NCBI GenBank assembly: GCA_031292615.1
Contig: JARLGT010000104.1
Span: 1-45,722, forward strand
Reading direction: 5' to 3'
Length of the DNA stretch: 45,722 nucleotides
DNA from: Coriobacteriia bacterium
GTDB taxonomy: Bacteria > Actinomycetota > Coriobacteriia > Anaerosomatales > JAAXUF01
Shown here in pieces: positions 17,840 to 25,200 of this stretch (within the stretch, counting starts at the first letter, position 1; each line of letters starts with the position of its first letter). The translations under genes and the position numbers were made by a program. Below the pieces are notes generated by a model. The model made no database searches and had not been told where the DNA came from. It saw nothing but the letters and a program-made list of their open reading frames with translations.

Positions 17840-18798
17840 CGACCCGCAGCGACGTCCTGAGTGCGCTTCGCGGGGCAGGTCCGTCGGGCATCAGCGGCGA
17901 GGCGCTCGCCGGGCAGCTCGGCGTGAGCCGCGTCGCGATTGGCAAGCACGTGGCCGCGCTGCGCGAGGCCGGCTACGAGATCGAAGCGGTGCTCGGCAGT
18001 GGCTACCAGCTGCTCTCGGCGCCCGACCTTCCGCTTCCGAGCGAGGTCGAGCCGCTGTTGCGCTCTCAGATTTGGGCCGAGCTCTCCGGCGGAGGCGAGA
18101 CTGGCTCCACCAACGACGACGCCCGTGCGCTGGCACGCGCAGGCGCACCCGAAGGCAGCGTTGTGCTGGCTGCTCGGCAAAGCGCGGGACGGGGCAGGTT
18201 GGGGCGCACGTGGATCTCTCCCGACGGCGGCGCGTACCTGTCAGTCGTGCTGCGGCCGGCGGTGGCACCGGTCGAGGCAGCGTCGCTGGGCCTGGCAGTG
18301 GCGCTCGGAGTCGTGCGTGGACTGGAGACACTCGGCGCCCGGCCACTGCTCAAGTGGCCCAACGACGTGTTGCTCGGCGACGGGAAGCTTGCCGGAATCC
18401 TCCTGGAGATGTCGGCGGAGTCCGATGCTGTCGACTGGGTGATCGCCGGTGTGGGACTCAACGTGCGGCCGCCCGCCGATGCCCCGCGCACGCCCGGAGC
18501 CGCCTACCTCTCCGATGTCGCGGAGCATGTGGGCCTGGCCCGCGCAATGGCCGCAGAACTCGATGGCATCGCCGAGGCATACGAGCAGTGGCGCTCTGTG
18601 GGGTTCCCGGCGATGCGGGGCGAATACGAGGCGCGTTTCGCGCTGACAGGGCGCCAGGTTCGGGTGAGGGATCTGGCCGGGACGGTGCGGGCCGCAGGTG
18701 AAGTCACCGGCGTCGATGAGGGCGGTCGGCTGCTCGTCCGGGCGCAGAGTGGCGCTGTGACCCCCGTAGTGGCCGGCGAGGTCACGCTCCGCGAGTAG
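17836..18798 (+). CDS. birA: Bifunctional biotin-protein ligase and biotin operon repressor
   Basis: Activates biotin to biotinyl-AMP and attaches it to biotin-dependent enzymes. Residues 1-~65 form the winged helix-turn-helix (ISGEALAGQLGVSRVAIGKHVAALREAGYEI, helix-turn-helix core), so this is the DNA-binding class. The catalytic domain shows GSTNDDA, GRGRLGRTW (biotinyl-AMP loop), KWPNDVLL and VIAGVGLNV, then a small C-terminal SH3-like domain. 320 aa is standard. It overlaps dedA by 4 nt and is followed by bioY behind a dyad that looks like its own operator, so it likely represses biotin uptake. Confidence 0.95.
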   Translation: MTTRSDVLSALRGAGPSGISGEALAGQLGVSRVAIGKHVAALREAGYEIEAVLGSGYQLLSAPDLPLPSEVEPLLRSQIWAELSGGGETGSTNDDARALARAGAPEGSVVLAARQSAGRGRLGRTWISPDGGAYLSVVLRPAVAPVEAASLGLAVALGVVRGLETLGARPLLKWPNDVLLGDGKLAGILLEMSAESDAVDWVIAGVGLNVRPPADAPRTPGAAYLSDVAEHVGLARAMAAELDGIAEAYEQWRSVGFPAMRGEYEARFALTGRQVRVRDLAGTVRAAGEVTGVDEGGRLLVRAQSGAVTPVVAGEVTLRE

Positions 18799-18808
18799 CG
18801 TGCGCTTC

Positions 18809-18837
18809 TTGACCGAGCTTCCAATCGCCGCTACCGT
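18809..18837 (+). promoter_or_regulatory. Promoter of bioY
   Basis: TTGACC (18809-18814) and TACCGT (18832-18837) are spaced by 17 nt, a good sigma-70-type promoter just downstream of birA. The -10 box overlaps the left arm of the BirA-type operator. Confidence 0.6.
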
Positions 18838-18865
18838 TAACCGCCAATCGCCACCGAGTTAACGG
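18834..18865 (+). promoter_or_regulatory. BirA-type operator before bioY
   Basis: Perfect inverted repeat CCGTTAAC (18834-18841) and GTTAACGG (18858-18865). The GTTAAC cores and their spacing match the published BirA consensus of Gram-positive bacteria (GTTAACC, about 14-16 nt, GGTTAAC). The left arm overlaps the -10 box and the right arm runs into the bioY ribosome-binding sequence (ACGGAGAG), so occupancy would block transcription. Confidence 0.75.
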
Positions 18866-18875
18866 AGAGTGCTCG

Positions 18876-19457
18876 ATGAGCTTGGACACACCGAACGCCA
18901 CTGCGTTTCCAACGCGTCGCTCGCGCACTCGCGAACTCGTCTCGGCGGCGCTGGTCGCCGCGCTGATGGCCGCAACCTCGTGGATTCAGATCAAGTTCGG
19001 GCCGGTGCCGTTCACGCTGCAGACGGTGTTCGTGGTGCTCGCGGCGCTGCTGCTCGCGCCCGAGTGGGCGGCCGCCTCGATGGGCGTCTACCTCGTGCTG
19101 GGCGCGGTCGGCCTGCCCGTCTTCGCGGGCGGCGTGGGAGGCTTCGCCGCGTTCACGCTGCCGACCGGCGGCTTCTTGGTGGCGTTCCCCGTGGCCGCCG
19201 GGCTCGGCGCCTTGGCCTATCGCGGTGTGCGACGGGCTCCTGGCGCGATGGGCGAGATTGGCGCCGCTGTTGTGACGGTACTCGTCGTCGAAGCCGTGAT
19301 CTATGCGATTGGCATTCCTTGGCTGGTGGTCACGACCGGCATGCCCGTCGGCGCGGCCGCGGGCGTCGCCCTGCTGCCGTTCCTTGTCCCCGACGCGATC
19401 AAGGCGGCGGCTGCAGTTGTCATCGCGACAGCGGTACGAAGGGCGAGCGGAGACTAG
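18876..19457 (+). CDS. bioY: Biotin transporter BioY
   Basis: Substrate-binding S component of an ECF-type biotin uptake system, or a solitary biotin transporter. 193 aa, about six membrane spans. Diagnostic segment: ATSWIQIKFGPVPFTLQTVFV near residues 30-50, and GVYLVLGAVGLPVFAGG with FTLPTGGFLVAFPVAA. ATG 18876 has ACGGAGAG 7-8 nt upstream. No ECF A/A'/T genes are in the window, so energy coupling would come from a shared module elsewhere. It converges on the sensor-kinase gene, the two stops overlapping by 4 nt (CTAG, 19454-19457). Confidence 0.94.
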   Translation: MSLDTPNATAFPTRRSRTRELVSAALVAALMAATSWIQIKFGPVPFTLQTVFVVLAALLLAPEWAAASMGVYLVLGAVGLPVFAGGVGGFAAFTLPTGGFLVAFPVAAGLGALAYRGVRRAPGAMGEIGAAVVTVLVVEAVIYAIGIPWLVVTTGMPVGAAAGVALLPFLVPDAIKAAAAVVIATAVRRASGD

Positions 19458-20494
19458 TCGACGTGGGGCTCCTCGGGAATCGCGGGGAGGACCACCGTCA
19501 TTCTCGCGCCACCGCTCGGCATGTTGGCCGCCTCAATGCGGCCGCCGTGCGCAGTGATGATCGCGCGAACGATCGCCAGTCCCAGGCCAGCCCCGCCGCT
19601 GGCGCGCGTGCGGCTTGAGTCGGCGCGGTAGAAGCGGTCGAAGAGCCGAGGCAGGTCGGCCTCGGGGATGCCCGGCCCGTCGTCGATGACCGAGAGCACC
19701 GCGCGATCGCCCTCGGCGGTCAGCTCCACCACGACGTGTCCGCCAGGACCGACGATGCGGCTTGCGTTGTCGACAAGGTTGAGCACGACCTGCTGCAGCC
19801 GGTCGAGATCGCCAAGCACGAGCGGTGCTCGGCCGTTTACAGAAAGCGTGACCTCGCGATCTTCCAGCAGTGGCTCGAGCATCGTCTGCGCGCGGTCGGC
19901 CGCGAGTCGCAAGTCGACCTGGCGGATCGGAAGTTCGCCGGTCGCGCCCTCGATACGCTGCAGGGTGAGCAGGTCGTTGGCGAGCCTGCCGAGCCGTTCG
20001 GCCTCAAGCGCGATCGTCGAGAGGAAGCGCTGCTCGTCGTCGGGCTCGACGCCGCCATCGAGCAGGGTCTCGGCGGCGCCGCGAATCGCGGTCAGGGGAG
20101 TGCGAAGCTCGTGGCTCACGTCCGAGACGAACTGCGTCTTGCGGCGCTCCTCGGTCTTCAGTTCGTCGATTGCGTTGTCGACTGCGGCTGCCATGTGATT
20201 GAACGCCTCGGCGACGATGCGGGTCTCGCGCGGCCCTTCGACCTGGGCGCGCATCTGGTGATTGCCCGACGCGAAGGCGGTCGCAGCCACGCCGAGCCGC
20301 TCCAACGGCGCCACGAACGAGCGAGCCGCAAGCCGTCCGACAAGCCAAGCGAGCAGCGCCGCGACGACCAGTACGGTGGGCAGCGCGATCGGGCGGCCGG
20401 GCATCAGGAACGTCACCGCTGCGCCAGCCAAGACGCCGAGCACGGCGAAGGCCATCAGCGTGAGCGCGATGCGGGTTCGGAGCGCCGAGCGCAC
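19454..20494 (-). CDS. Membrane sensor histidine kinase
   Basis: Sensor of a two-component pair with the regulator directly upstream. 346 aa from GTG 20494, which lies 8 nt after the regulator stop; a longer frame upstream has no protein-like composition. Two spans (~residues 8-30 and ~36-54) are separated by only a few residues, so there is almost no extracytoplasmic sensor and the stimulus is probably in or near the membrane. A HAMP-like linker follows, then HisKA with the H-box FVSDVSHELRTPLTAIRG (His128), N-box LNLVDNASRIV, and G-boxes DDGPGIP and GGAGLGLAIV. The signal is unknown. The gene ends in a 4-nt overlap with convergent bioY. Confidence 0.9.
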   Translation of the reverse strand: MRSALRTRIALTLMAFAVLGVLAGAAVTFLMPGRPIALPTVLVVAALLAWLVGRLAARSFVAPLERLGVAATAFASGNHQMRAQVEGPRETRIVAEAFNHMAAAVDNAIDELKTEERRKTQFVSDVSHELRTPLTAIRGAAETLLDGGVEPDDEQRFLSTIALEAERLGRLANDLLTLQRIEGATGELPIRQVDLRLAADRAQTMLEPLLEDREVTLSVNGRAPLVLGDLDRLQQVVLNLVDNASRIVGPGGHVVVELTAEGDRAVLSVIDDGPGIPEADLPRLFDRFYRADSSRTRASGGAGLGLAIVRAIITAHGGRIEAANMPSGGARMTVVLPAIPEEPHVD

Positions 20495-20502
20495 GACGCG
20501 CC

Positions 20503-21207
20503 TTAAGCCGCGCGGAAGCGGTAGCCGTACCCGCGCACGGTCTCGACGAGCGCGGGATCGACGCCTGCGGCCTCGAGCTTGTCGCGGAGTCGCTTGACGT
20601 GGGTGTCGACGGTCTTGGTCTCGACGAGGTACTCCCAGCCCCACGCCTCGCGCAGCAGCTGGTCGCGAGAAAGCACTTTGCCGCCGTGACGCATCAGGCA
20701 GGCCAGCAGCTCGAACTCACGCGGGGTCAGGTCGATCAGCCGGCCGTCGGCCTCGGCGACGTGAGCCGCCTCGTCCAGGGTGATGCCGGCCATCTCGATG
20801 CGCTCGCCGACCATCGCGGCCTCGCGCGAGCCCGAGGGCGCGCGGCGCAGCAGCGCCTTGACGCGCGCCTGCAGCTCCCGCACGCCGAACGGCTTGGCGA
20901 GGTAATCGTCGCCGCCGATCTCGAGCCCTACGACCTTGTCCAGCTCGGTATCGCGTGCCGAGAGGAACAGGACGGGCACGGTGGACTCGGCGCGAAGGCG
21001 TCGGCAGACCTCGTAACCATCCATGCCGGGAAGCATGACGTCGAGGACGACCAGGTCGAAGGGGTTTGCGTGAGCGAGTTCGAGTGCCTCGTCGCCGTTT
21101 GAAGCGACCGAAACCTCGTAACCCTCCTTGCGAAGGTTGTAGCTCACGAACTCGGTGATGGACGCCTCATCGTCGACGACGAGGATACGTGCCGGATTCT
21201 CGCTCAA
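20503..21207 (-). CDS. OmpR/PhoB-family response regulator
   Basis: Phospho-acceptor transcription factor paired with the downstream kinase. The receiver domain has the acidic pair Asp12-Asp13 (ILVVDDE), phospho-acceptor Asp56 (VVLDVMLPGMDGYEV) and the conserved Lys in LAKPFG. The C-terminal winged helix shows LTPREFELLACLMRHGGKVLSRDQLL and VDTHVKRLRDKLE...VRGYGYRF. 234 aa from TTG 21207, chosen because GGGAGG lies 7-8 nt upstream and the domain begins at once; a start at 21306 would add an unlikely 33-residue leader. Divergent from coaX across ~170 nt. Confidence 0.92.
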   Translation of the reverse strand: MSENPARILVVDDEASITEFVSYNLRKEGYEVSVASNGDEALELAHANPFDLVVLDVMLPGMDGYEVCRRLRAESTVPVLFLSARDTELDKVVGLEIGGDDYLAKPFGVRELQARVKALLRRAPSGSREAAMVGERIEMAGITLDEAAHVAEADGRLIDLTPREFELLACLMRHGGKVLSRDQLLREAWGWEYLVETKTVDTHVKRLRDKLEAAGVDPALVETVRGYGYRFRAA

Positions 21208-21297
21208 AGTGCGCCTCCCGGTGTCGGGTGCGTTCGCGTTTGCGCAGGTAGATGCCGTGTGTGTTTGCAGGCTTGCTCTCGCGAAGCCTCCCGCCGA

Positions 21298-21306
21298 TGA
21301 TAGCAT
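21298..21306 (+). promoter_or_regulatory. Possible extended -10 promoter of coaX
   Basis: TGATAGCAT (hexamer TAGCAT at 21301-21306) is an extended -10-like sequence 74 nt before coaX, in the region divergent from the response regulator. No well-spaced -35 box was found. Confidence 0.35.
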
Positions 21307-21379
21307 CAGTCCTGCGGAGGCCGGAGGCGCGTCACCGCGCCGTCATCTCGGCTGCAAGATCCACCACCTAGGAGGTCGC

Positions 21380-22147
21380 GTGCTCTTCGCCGTCGATGTC
21401 GGCAACACACAGTCCGTGCTGGGCCTGTTCGACGGCGCCGAGCTGGTCGGGCACTGGCGTGTCTCGACCAACGCGTCGCTGACCGGCGACGAGCTTCGCG
21501 TCAAGGTCGCCGGGCTGCTTTCCCTCTCGGGCTTCTTGTGGGGGCAGATCGACCACGTGATTCTCGCTTCGGTCGTGCCTCGGCTGACGTCGGCTTGGGA
21601 AGAAGTCGGGCGCGTGGGCGCGCATTGCGATGTGATGGTCGTGGGCCCAGGCCTGAAGACCGGCATGCCCATCCGTTACGACAACCCACACGAGGTGGGG
21701 GCCGACCGCATCGTCAATGGCGTCGCGGCGTTCGAGCGCTTCGGCGGTCCGGTAGTAGTCGTCGATTTCGGCACTGCCACGACGATCGACGTGATCGCCG
21801 AGGACGGCGGCTACCTGGGCGGCGCCATCGCGCCGGGAGTCGAGACCTCAGCCGAAGCACTGTTCAGCAAGGCCGCTCGTCTCTCAAAGGTCGACCTCGA
21901 GGCGCCGGCCAAAGCGATAGGCACCAACACGCGTGCGAGCGTCCAAGCCGGCCTCATGCTCGGCGAGGCTGCAATGGTCGACGGCCTCGTGCGCCGCGTC
22001 TGGAGCGAGCTGGGCGCCGAGGCGACCGTCATCGCCACTGGTGGTCTGGCCGAGCGGATGGGTCCGATCTGCGACACGATCGAGCACGTCGACATGGACC
22101 TGACACTCGAGGGCCTGCGCATCATCTACGACCGCAACCTCTGCTGA
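21380..22147 (+). CDS. coaX: Type III pantothenate kinase
   Basis: Phosphorylates pantothenate, the first step of CoA synthesis, with no feedback by CoA in this class. ASKHA-fold features: DVGNTQSVLGLFDG at residues ~6-19 (phosphate-1 loop), GADRIVNGVAAFERFG, VVVVDFGTATTIDVI (phosphate-2) and GGAIAPGVETS. 255 aa is typical. GTG 21380 has TAGGAGG at 21369-21375; the open frame further upstream is not coding-like. Complements panB/panC in the window. Confidence 0.95.
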   Translation: MLFAVDVGNTQSVLGLFDGAELVGHWRVSTNASLTGDELRVKVAGLLSLSGFLWGQIDHVILASVVPRLTSAWEEVGRVGAHCDVMVVGPGLKTGMPIRYDNPHEVGADRIVNGVAAFERFGGPVVVVDFGTATTIDVIAEDGGYLGGAIAPGVETSAEALFSKAARLSKVDLEAPAKAIGTNTRASVQAGLMLGEAAMVDGLVRRVWSELGAEATVIATGGLAERMGPICDTIEHVDMDLTLEGLRIIYDRNLC

Positions 22148-22162
22148 GCCGCGCCCGGCGCG

Positions 22163-23221
22163 CTACTCCTCAGGCGACTGAGGCGGCTTGGCCGAGTCGT
22201 CGGCCTCGCGCAGGGGATTGTCGGCGAGCATGTGGGTGGCGACGAGCTGCTTGACGTCTTCCCGCCGCCTGTTGCCCCACTTCAGGTAGAGCGCAGTGCG
22301 CTCCACGATCTCGCCGCCGAGCAGGTCGTGGCGGACGTACGTGCTGCGCCCCGGCTTCTCGACTCGCATGTACGGCTTGGCGACGTCGTGGAGCAGTGCG
22401 GCCCAGCGAAGTGTGATGTCGGGCGCGGTGGCACTCACCACGCCAAGCGTGTGCTCCCATAGCGTGCGGTCGTGGTAGCGCGAGTTCTGGTCGTAACCCA
22501 CTTGGAGCTGCAGCTCTGGGAGCAGGTAGCGCAGCAGGTCGGTCTCGGCCAGCAGGCGCAGACCGATCGTCGCGTCGGGTCCGACCAGCAGCTTGTCGAG
22601 TTCGGCGACCCATCGCTCGCGGGCGACCAGCAGGATGCGGTGGGCGAGCCGCTGCATCGCCGCCACGGTGTCTGGCTCCACATCGAAGCCCAGCTGTGCC
22701 GAGAATCGTGCGGCACGCAGCATGCGCAGGGGGTCCTCGGCGAAGCGCTCGCGTGCGTCGCCCACGGCGCGAATCGTGCGTGCGGCCAGATCCTCGCGCC
22801 CGCCGTACAGGTCGACAATCTCGTCGCCCGCCAGCGCCATCGCGTTGATGGTGAAGTCTCGGCGGGAGAGGTCTTCGGCCAGCTCGGAGACGAACTCGAC
22901 ACGAGGCCTGCGCGTGTCCTCGGGATAGACCTCGGTGCGGAAGGTCGTGACCTCGACGGTCTGGCCCTCGACTTTGAACGCCACCGTCCCGAACTTCTTG
23001 CCCACGAGGTACGGCCGGCGACCTGCTGCGCGAACGCGGGATTCGATAGCGTCAGGATCGAGCGGGGTGGTGAAGTCGAAGTCGCCCGACTCGCGCCCGA
23101 GCAGCGCGTCACGCACCGAACCGCCTACCAAGTACACAGGGGTGACGACCGCACAGACGGCGTCGTAGACCTCCCGAGCGCTTGGTGCTGGCGTGCTTGC
23201 GTCCTGTCGTCTCTCGGCCAT
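22163..23221 (-). CDS. tRNA nucleotidyltransferase / poly(A) polymerase family protein with HD domain
   Basis: Class II nucleotidyltransferase that probably adds or repairs CCA on tRNA 3' ends. Motifs: LVGGSVRDALLGRESGDFDFTT (key GG...DxD, written here as the metal-binding head), RRDFTINAMAL, and EDPLRMLRAARFSAQLGF. An HD phosphohydrolase-type domain follows (WEHTLGVV, LLHDVAKP). At 352 aa it is shorter than many CCA enzymes with HD (400-480 aa), the difference being at the C-terminus after HD. ATG 23221 is preferred: a TACAAT box ends 6 nt before it, which suggests a leaderless transcript; a start at 23263 would add 14 residues but also has no ribosome site. CCA-adding versus A-adding specificity cannot be told by eye. 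Confidence 0.85.
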   Translation of the reverse strand: MAERRQDASTPAPSAREVYDAVCAVVTPVYLVGGSVRDALLGRESGDFDFTTPLDPDAIESRVRAAGRRPYLVGKKFGTVAFKVEGQTVEVTTFRTEVYPEDTRRPRVEFVSELAEDLSRRDFTINAMALAGDEIVDLYGGREDLAARTIRAVGDARERFAEDPLRMLRAARFSAQLGFDVEPDTVAAMQRLAHRILLVARERWVAELDKLLVGPDATIGLRLLAETDLLRYLLPELQLQVGYDQNSRYHDRTLWEHTLGVVSATAPDITLRWAALLHDVAKPYMRVEKPGRSTYVRHDLLGGEIVERTALYLKWGNRRREDVKQLVATHMLADNPLREADDSAKPPQSPEE

Positions 23222-23227
23222 GGATGC

Positions 23228-23254
23228 ATTGTAGGCCGACTGCCGATTTGGCAA
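23228..23254 (-). promoter_or_regulatory. Promoter for the tRNA nucleotidyltransferase gene, likely leaderless
   Basis: On the minus strand TTGCCA (23249-23254) and TACAAT (23228-23233) are spaced by 15 nt, and the ATG begins 6 nt after TACAAT, where transcription should start. Confidence 0.55.
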
Positions 23255-23274
23255 GTTACCCATTGGTACCGGCG

Positions 23275-23301
23275 TTGCACTTCTCCTCGCTTGGATATAC
23301 T
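23275..23301 (+). promoter_or_regulatory. Promoter upstream of the 23353 gene
   Basis: TTGCAC (23275-23280) and TATACT (23296-23301), spacing 15 nt, face rightward, back-to-back with the minus-strand promoter 20 nt away. Confidence 0.55.
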
Positions 23302-23352
23302 GGAAACCAGCACGTCAGACCCGGTACGAGGGGGCTTCCCATCAAAGAAGTA

Positions 23353-24270
23353 GTGAGCGTGTCAATCGGCTCGTCCAAGCGCGACCACGAGGTCGAGCTC
23401 GACCTTCTAGGGACGCGATTCCGCATCCGCCGAGAAGGTTGGGACGGCGATCTGGCCAAGGCAGCCAGCCGCTTTGCCGAACTCGACGGCAAGGTGGCGG
23501 CACTGGGTATGGGCGGCATCGACCACTTCCTGCGCGCGGCAGGCCGCACCTACTACTTCCGGGACGCCAAGCGGCTCATCAAGGACGTCCACCAGACCCC
23601 CGTGCTCGACGGCTCGGGACTCAAGGGCCCCGTTGAGGGTTCGACGATCGAGTACCTACGCACCAAGTGCGGCCTGGACTTTACCGGCAAGAAGACGCTC
23701 ATGACGTCGGCGGTCGACCGGTGGGGGATGGCAGAGGCGCTACAATCCGCCGGCGCCGAGCAGGTCTTCGGCGATCTCGAGTACGCCATCGACGTCCCCA
23801 TCATCATCAAACGCTGGAGCTCGCTGGTCACCCTCGTGCATCTTCTGACGCCGATTGTCGTGCAGCTGCCGTTCACCTTGCTCTACCCGACCGGAGGCGA
23901 GCAGGACAAGGCGCCGAAGTCCAATCCTCGCATGGAAGCGCTGTACTGCTGGGCCGACATCGTCGCTGGCGATTGGCTATACGTGCGCAAGTACCTGCCC
24001 CCGGACATGCGAGGGAAGTGGGTCATCACCAACACGACCACCGCTGAGGACGTGGCGCTTTTGCGCGAGCGAGGGGCCGAGCTACTTGTGACATCCACTC
24101 CGCGGCTCGAGGGGCGGTCGTTTGGCACCAACGTGATGGAGGCGACGATGGTTGCGCTCGATGGCGCGTCTGCCGAGCTGAGCCCCGCCCGCTACAAGGA
24201 GCTCCTGGACAGCGTGGGATTCGCCCCCGACGTCCAATGGCTTCAGCGCGATTCGGCGATTGAGGCGTAA
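23353..24270 (+). CDS. Conserved protein resembling proteins labelled 'quinate 5-dehydrogenase'; function uncertain
   Basis: 305 aa, probably cytoplasmic, no signal peptide. From memory, the opening VSVSIGSSKRDHEVELDLLG, the central ELDGKVAALGMGGIDHFL and the TPVLDGSGLKGPVE segment match a conserved family annotated in Firmicutes and relatives as quinate 5-dehydrogenase. A classical GxGxxG Rossmann loop is not obvious, so I would not assign that reaction. A moderately hydrophobic stretch (SLVTLVHLLTPIVVQLPFTL) lies in the middle. The start is GTG 23353 or GTG 23359; the ribosome site is weak (GAGGGGG lies ~20 nt upstream). It has its own promoter and precedes the ccm promoter. Confidence 0.6.
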   Translation: MSVSIGSSKRDHEVELDLLGTRFRIRREGWDGDLAKAASRFAELDGKVAALGMGGIDHFLRAAGRTYYFRDAKRLIKDVHQTPVLDGSGLKGPVEGSTIEYLRTKCGLDFTGKKTLMTSAVDRWGMAEALQSAGAEQVFGDLEYAIDVPIIIKRWSSLVTLVHLLTPIVVQLPFTLLYPTGGEQDKAPKSNPRMEALYCWADIVAGDWLYVRKYLPPDMRGKWVITNTTTAEDVALLRERGAELLVTSTPRLEGRSFGTNVMEATMVALDGASAELSPARYKELLDSVGFAPDVQWLQRDSAIEA

Positions 24271-24372
24271 AGAGCCCGAACTGACTGCTCTCGGCACCTG
24301 TTTTGCTCTTAAACCGACCTGAAACCGCGGCCCGTTTTGCGCCACTCTCAACTGGCGCCCCCGTGCTCGCGG

Positions 24373-24381
24373 TGCTAGTAT
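24373..24381 (+). promoter_or_regulatory. Extended -10 promoter of the ccm cluster
   Basis: TGCTAGTAT (TG at 24373-24374, hexamer TAGTAT at 24376-24381), with no recognisable -35 box. The predicted transcript begins at or near GTTCAGGC (24388-24395). The same arrangement (TGCTAGAAT, 6 nt, GTTCAGGC) stands before hemA. Confidence 0.65.
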
Positions 24382-24387
24382 CCATCT

Positions 24388-24479
24388 GTTCAGGCAGGCG
24401 GCAGGCAAAGGGTGCGTTTTCGTGCGCGTCGGTTCTCGGCGCCCTTCCTCCGACGGTGCTTCGCAGCCCTTTGGGCTGC
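24388..24479 (+). promoter_or_regulatory. Structured leader of the ccm cluster, related to the hemA leader
   Basis: Starts with GTTCAGGC and carries GGTGCGT at 24411-24417, both shared with the hemA leader. AAGGGTGC (24408-24415) can pair with GCGCCCTT (24439-24446; one G-U), and CGTCGG (24427-24432) with CCGACG (24450-24455). These pairs interleave, so they form a pseudoknot or exclude each other. A separate perfect hairpin GCAGCCC/GGGCTGC (24463-24469/24473-24479, TTT loop) lies 4 nt before the AAGGAG ribosome site. No open reading frame is evident in 24271-24498. Confidence 0.5.
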
Positions 24480-24498
24480 TGTGAAGGAGTGATTGTTC

Positions 24499-25182
24499 GT
24501 GAACAAGCGTGCTCGGATGCGCCTCATCGGGGTGACCGCGATCATCCTGATTGTGATTGCGGTTCTCGTTGTTACCCTCGGGAACAAGCAGTCGGCGGTG
24601 TCTAGCACCATCGCCCAGGTGAAGAGCGATGCCAAGAACGGCGGCCGCGTGAAGGTGGAAGGTGCCGTAGTCGCCGGTTCGTGGAACAAGCAGTCGAACC
24701 CCATGAAGTTCACCATCAAGCAGGAGAGCGACACCGCGGGTACTGGCCCCACGCTCAAGGTCGTCTACACCGGCACCGCCCCCAACACCTTCGGCGATGG
24801 CGTCGTCGCGGTCGTCACCGGCACGCTGGATGGCAATGGCGTCGTCCAGGCGAACGAGATGATCACCAAGTGCCCGTCGAAATACAGCTCGGCGGTTGGC
24901 GCGATTCCGGTCGGCGAGCTGAACAAAGGCACGTCGATGGCCGGCAAGCCCAATCTGCAGGTAAGCGGCTACGTCAAGCCCGGTTCGCTCGGCTCGGCCA
25001 CCGCGGCCCAGCGTTTCTTCCTAGCTTCGAAGGCCGACGGCAGCGACCCGGCCGTCGCCGTCAAGTTCACCGGTGGCCTGCCTGACACCGTCAAGGATGG
25101 CGCGCAGGTCGTGGTTACGGGTACTCTCGGCACGGACAACGTTTTCACTGCGACCTCGGTGGCGCTGGCTCAAGGTCAGTAG
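24499..25182 (+). CDS. ccmE: CcmE-like heme chaperone with CxxxY motif and a second OB repeat
   Basis: Membrane-anchored periplasmic-side heme chaperone of system I cytochrome c maturation. Residues ~8-28 are the anchor. The first OB domain (~49-129) has VKVEGAVVAGS, VVYTGTAPNTF and ends with Cys125-Pro-Ser-Lys-Tyr129, the CxxxY variant of the covalent heme site (classical CcmE has HxxxY). Residues ~152-225 repeat the same fold: VKFTGGLPDTVKDGAQVVVTGTL aligns with VVYTGTAPNTFGDGVVAVVTGTL (conserved TG..P.T..DG..VVVTGTL), but this copy has no Cys or His site. 227 aa versus ~150 usual. GTG 24499 is preferred over TTG 24493 because AAGGAG (24484-24489) sits 9 nt before it. First gene of the ccm cluster. 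Confidence 0.88.
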   Translation: MNKRARMRLIGVTAIILIVIAVLVVTLGNKQSAVSSTIAQVKSDAKNGGRVKVEGAVVAGSWNKQSNPMKFTIKQESDTAGTGPTLKVVYTGTAPNTFGDGVVAVVTGTLDGNGVVQANEMITKCPSKYSSAVGAIPVGELNKGTSMAGKPNLQVSGYVKPGSLGSATAAQRFFLASKADGSDPAVAVKFTGGLPDTVKDGAQVVVTGTLGTDNVFTATSVALAQGQ

Positions 25183-25200
25183 CACCCTATGTAACTGAAC

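Noticed and set aside
24493-24498. TTG 24493 as the start of ccmE
   Set aside because: Only 3 nt from AAGGAG; GTG 24499 has proper 9-nt spacing.
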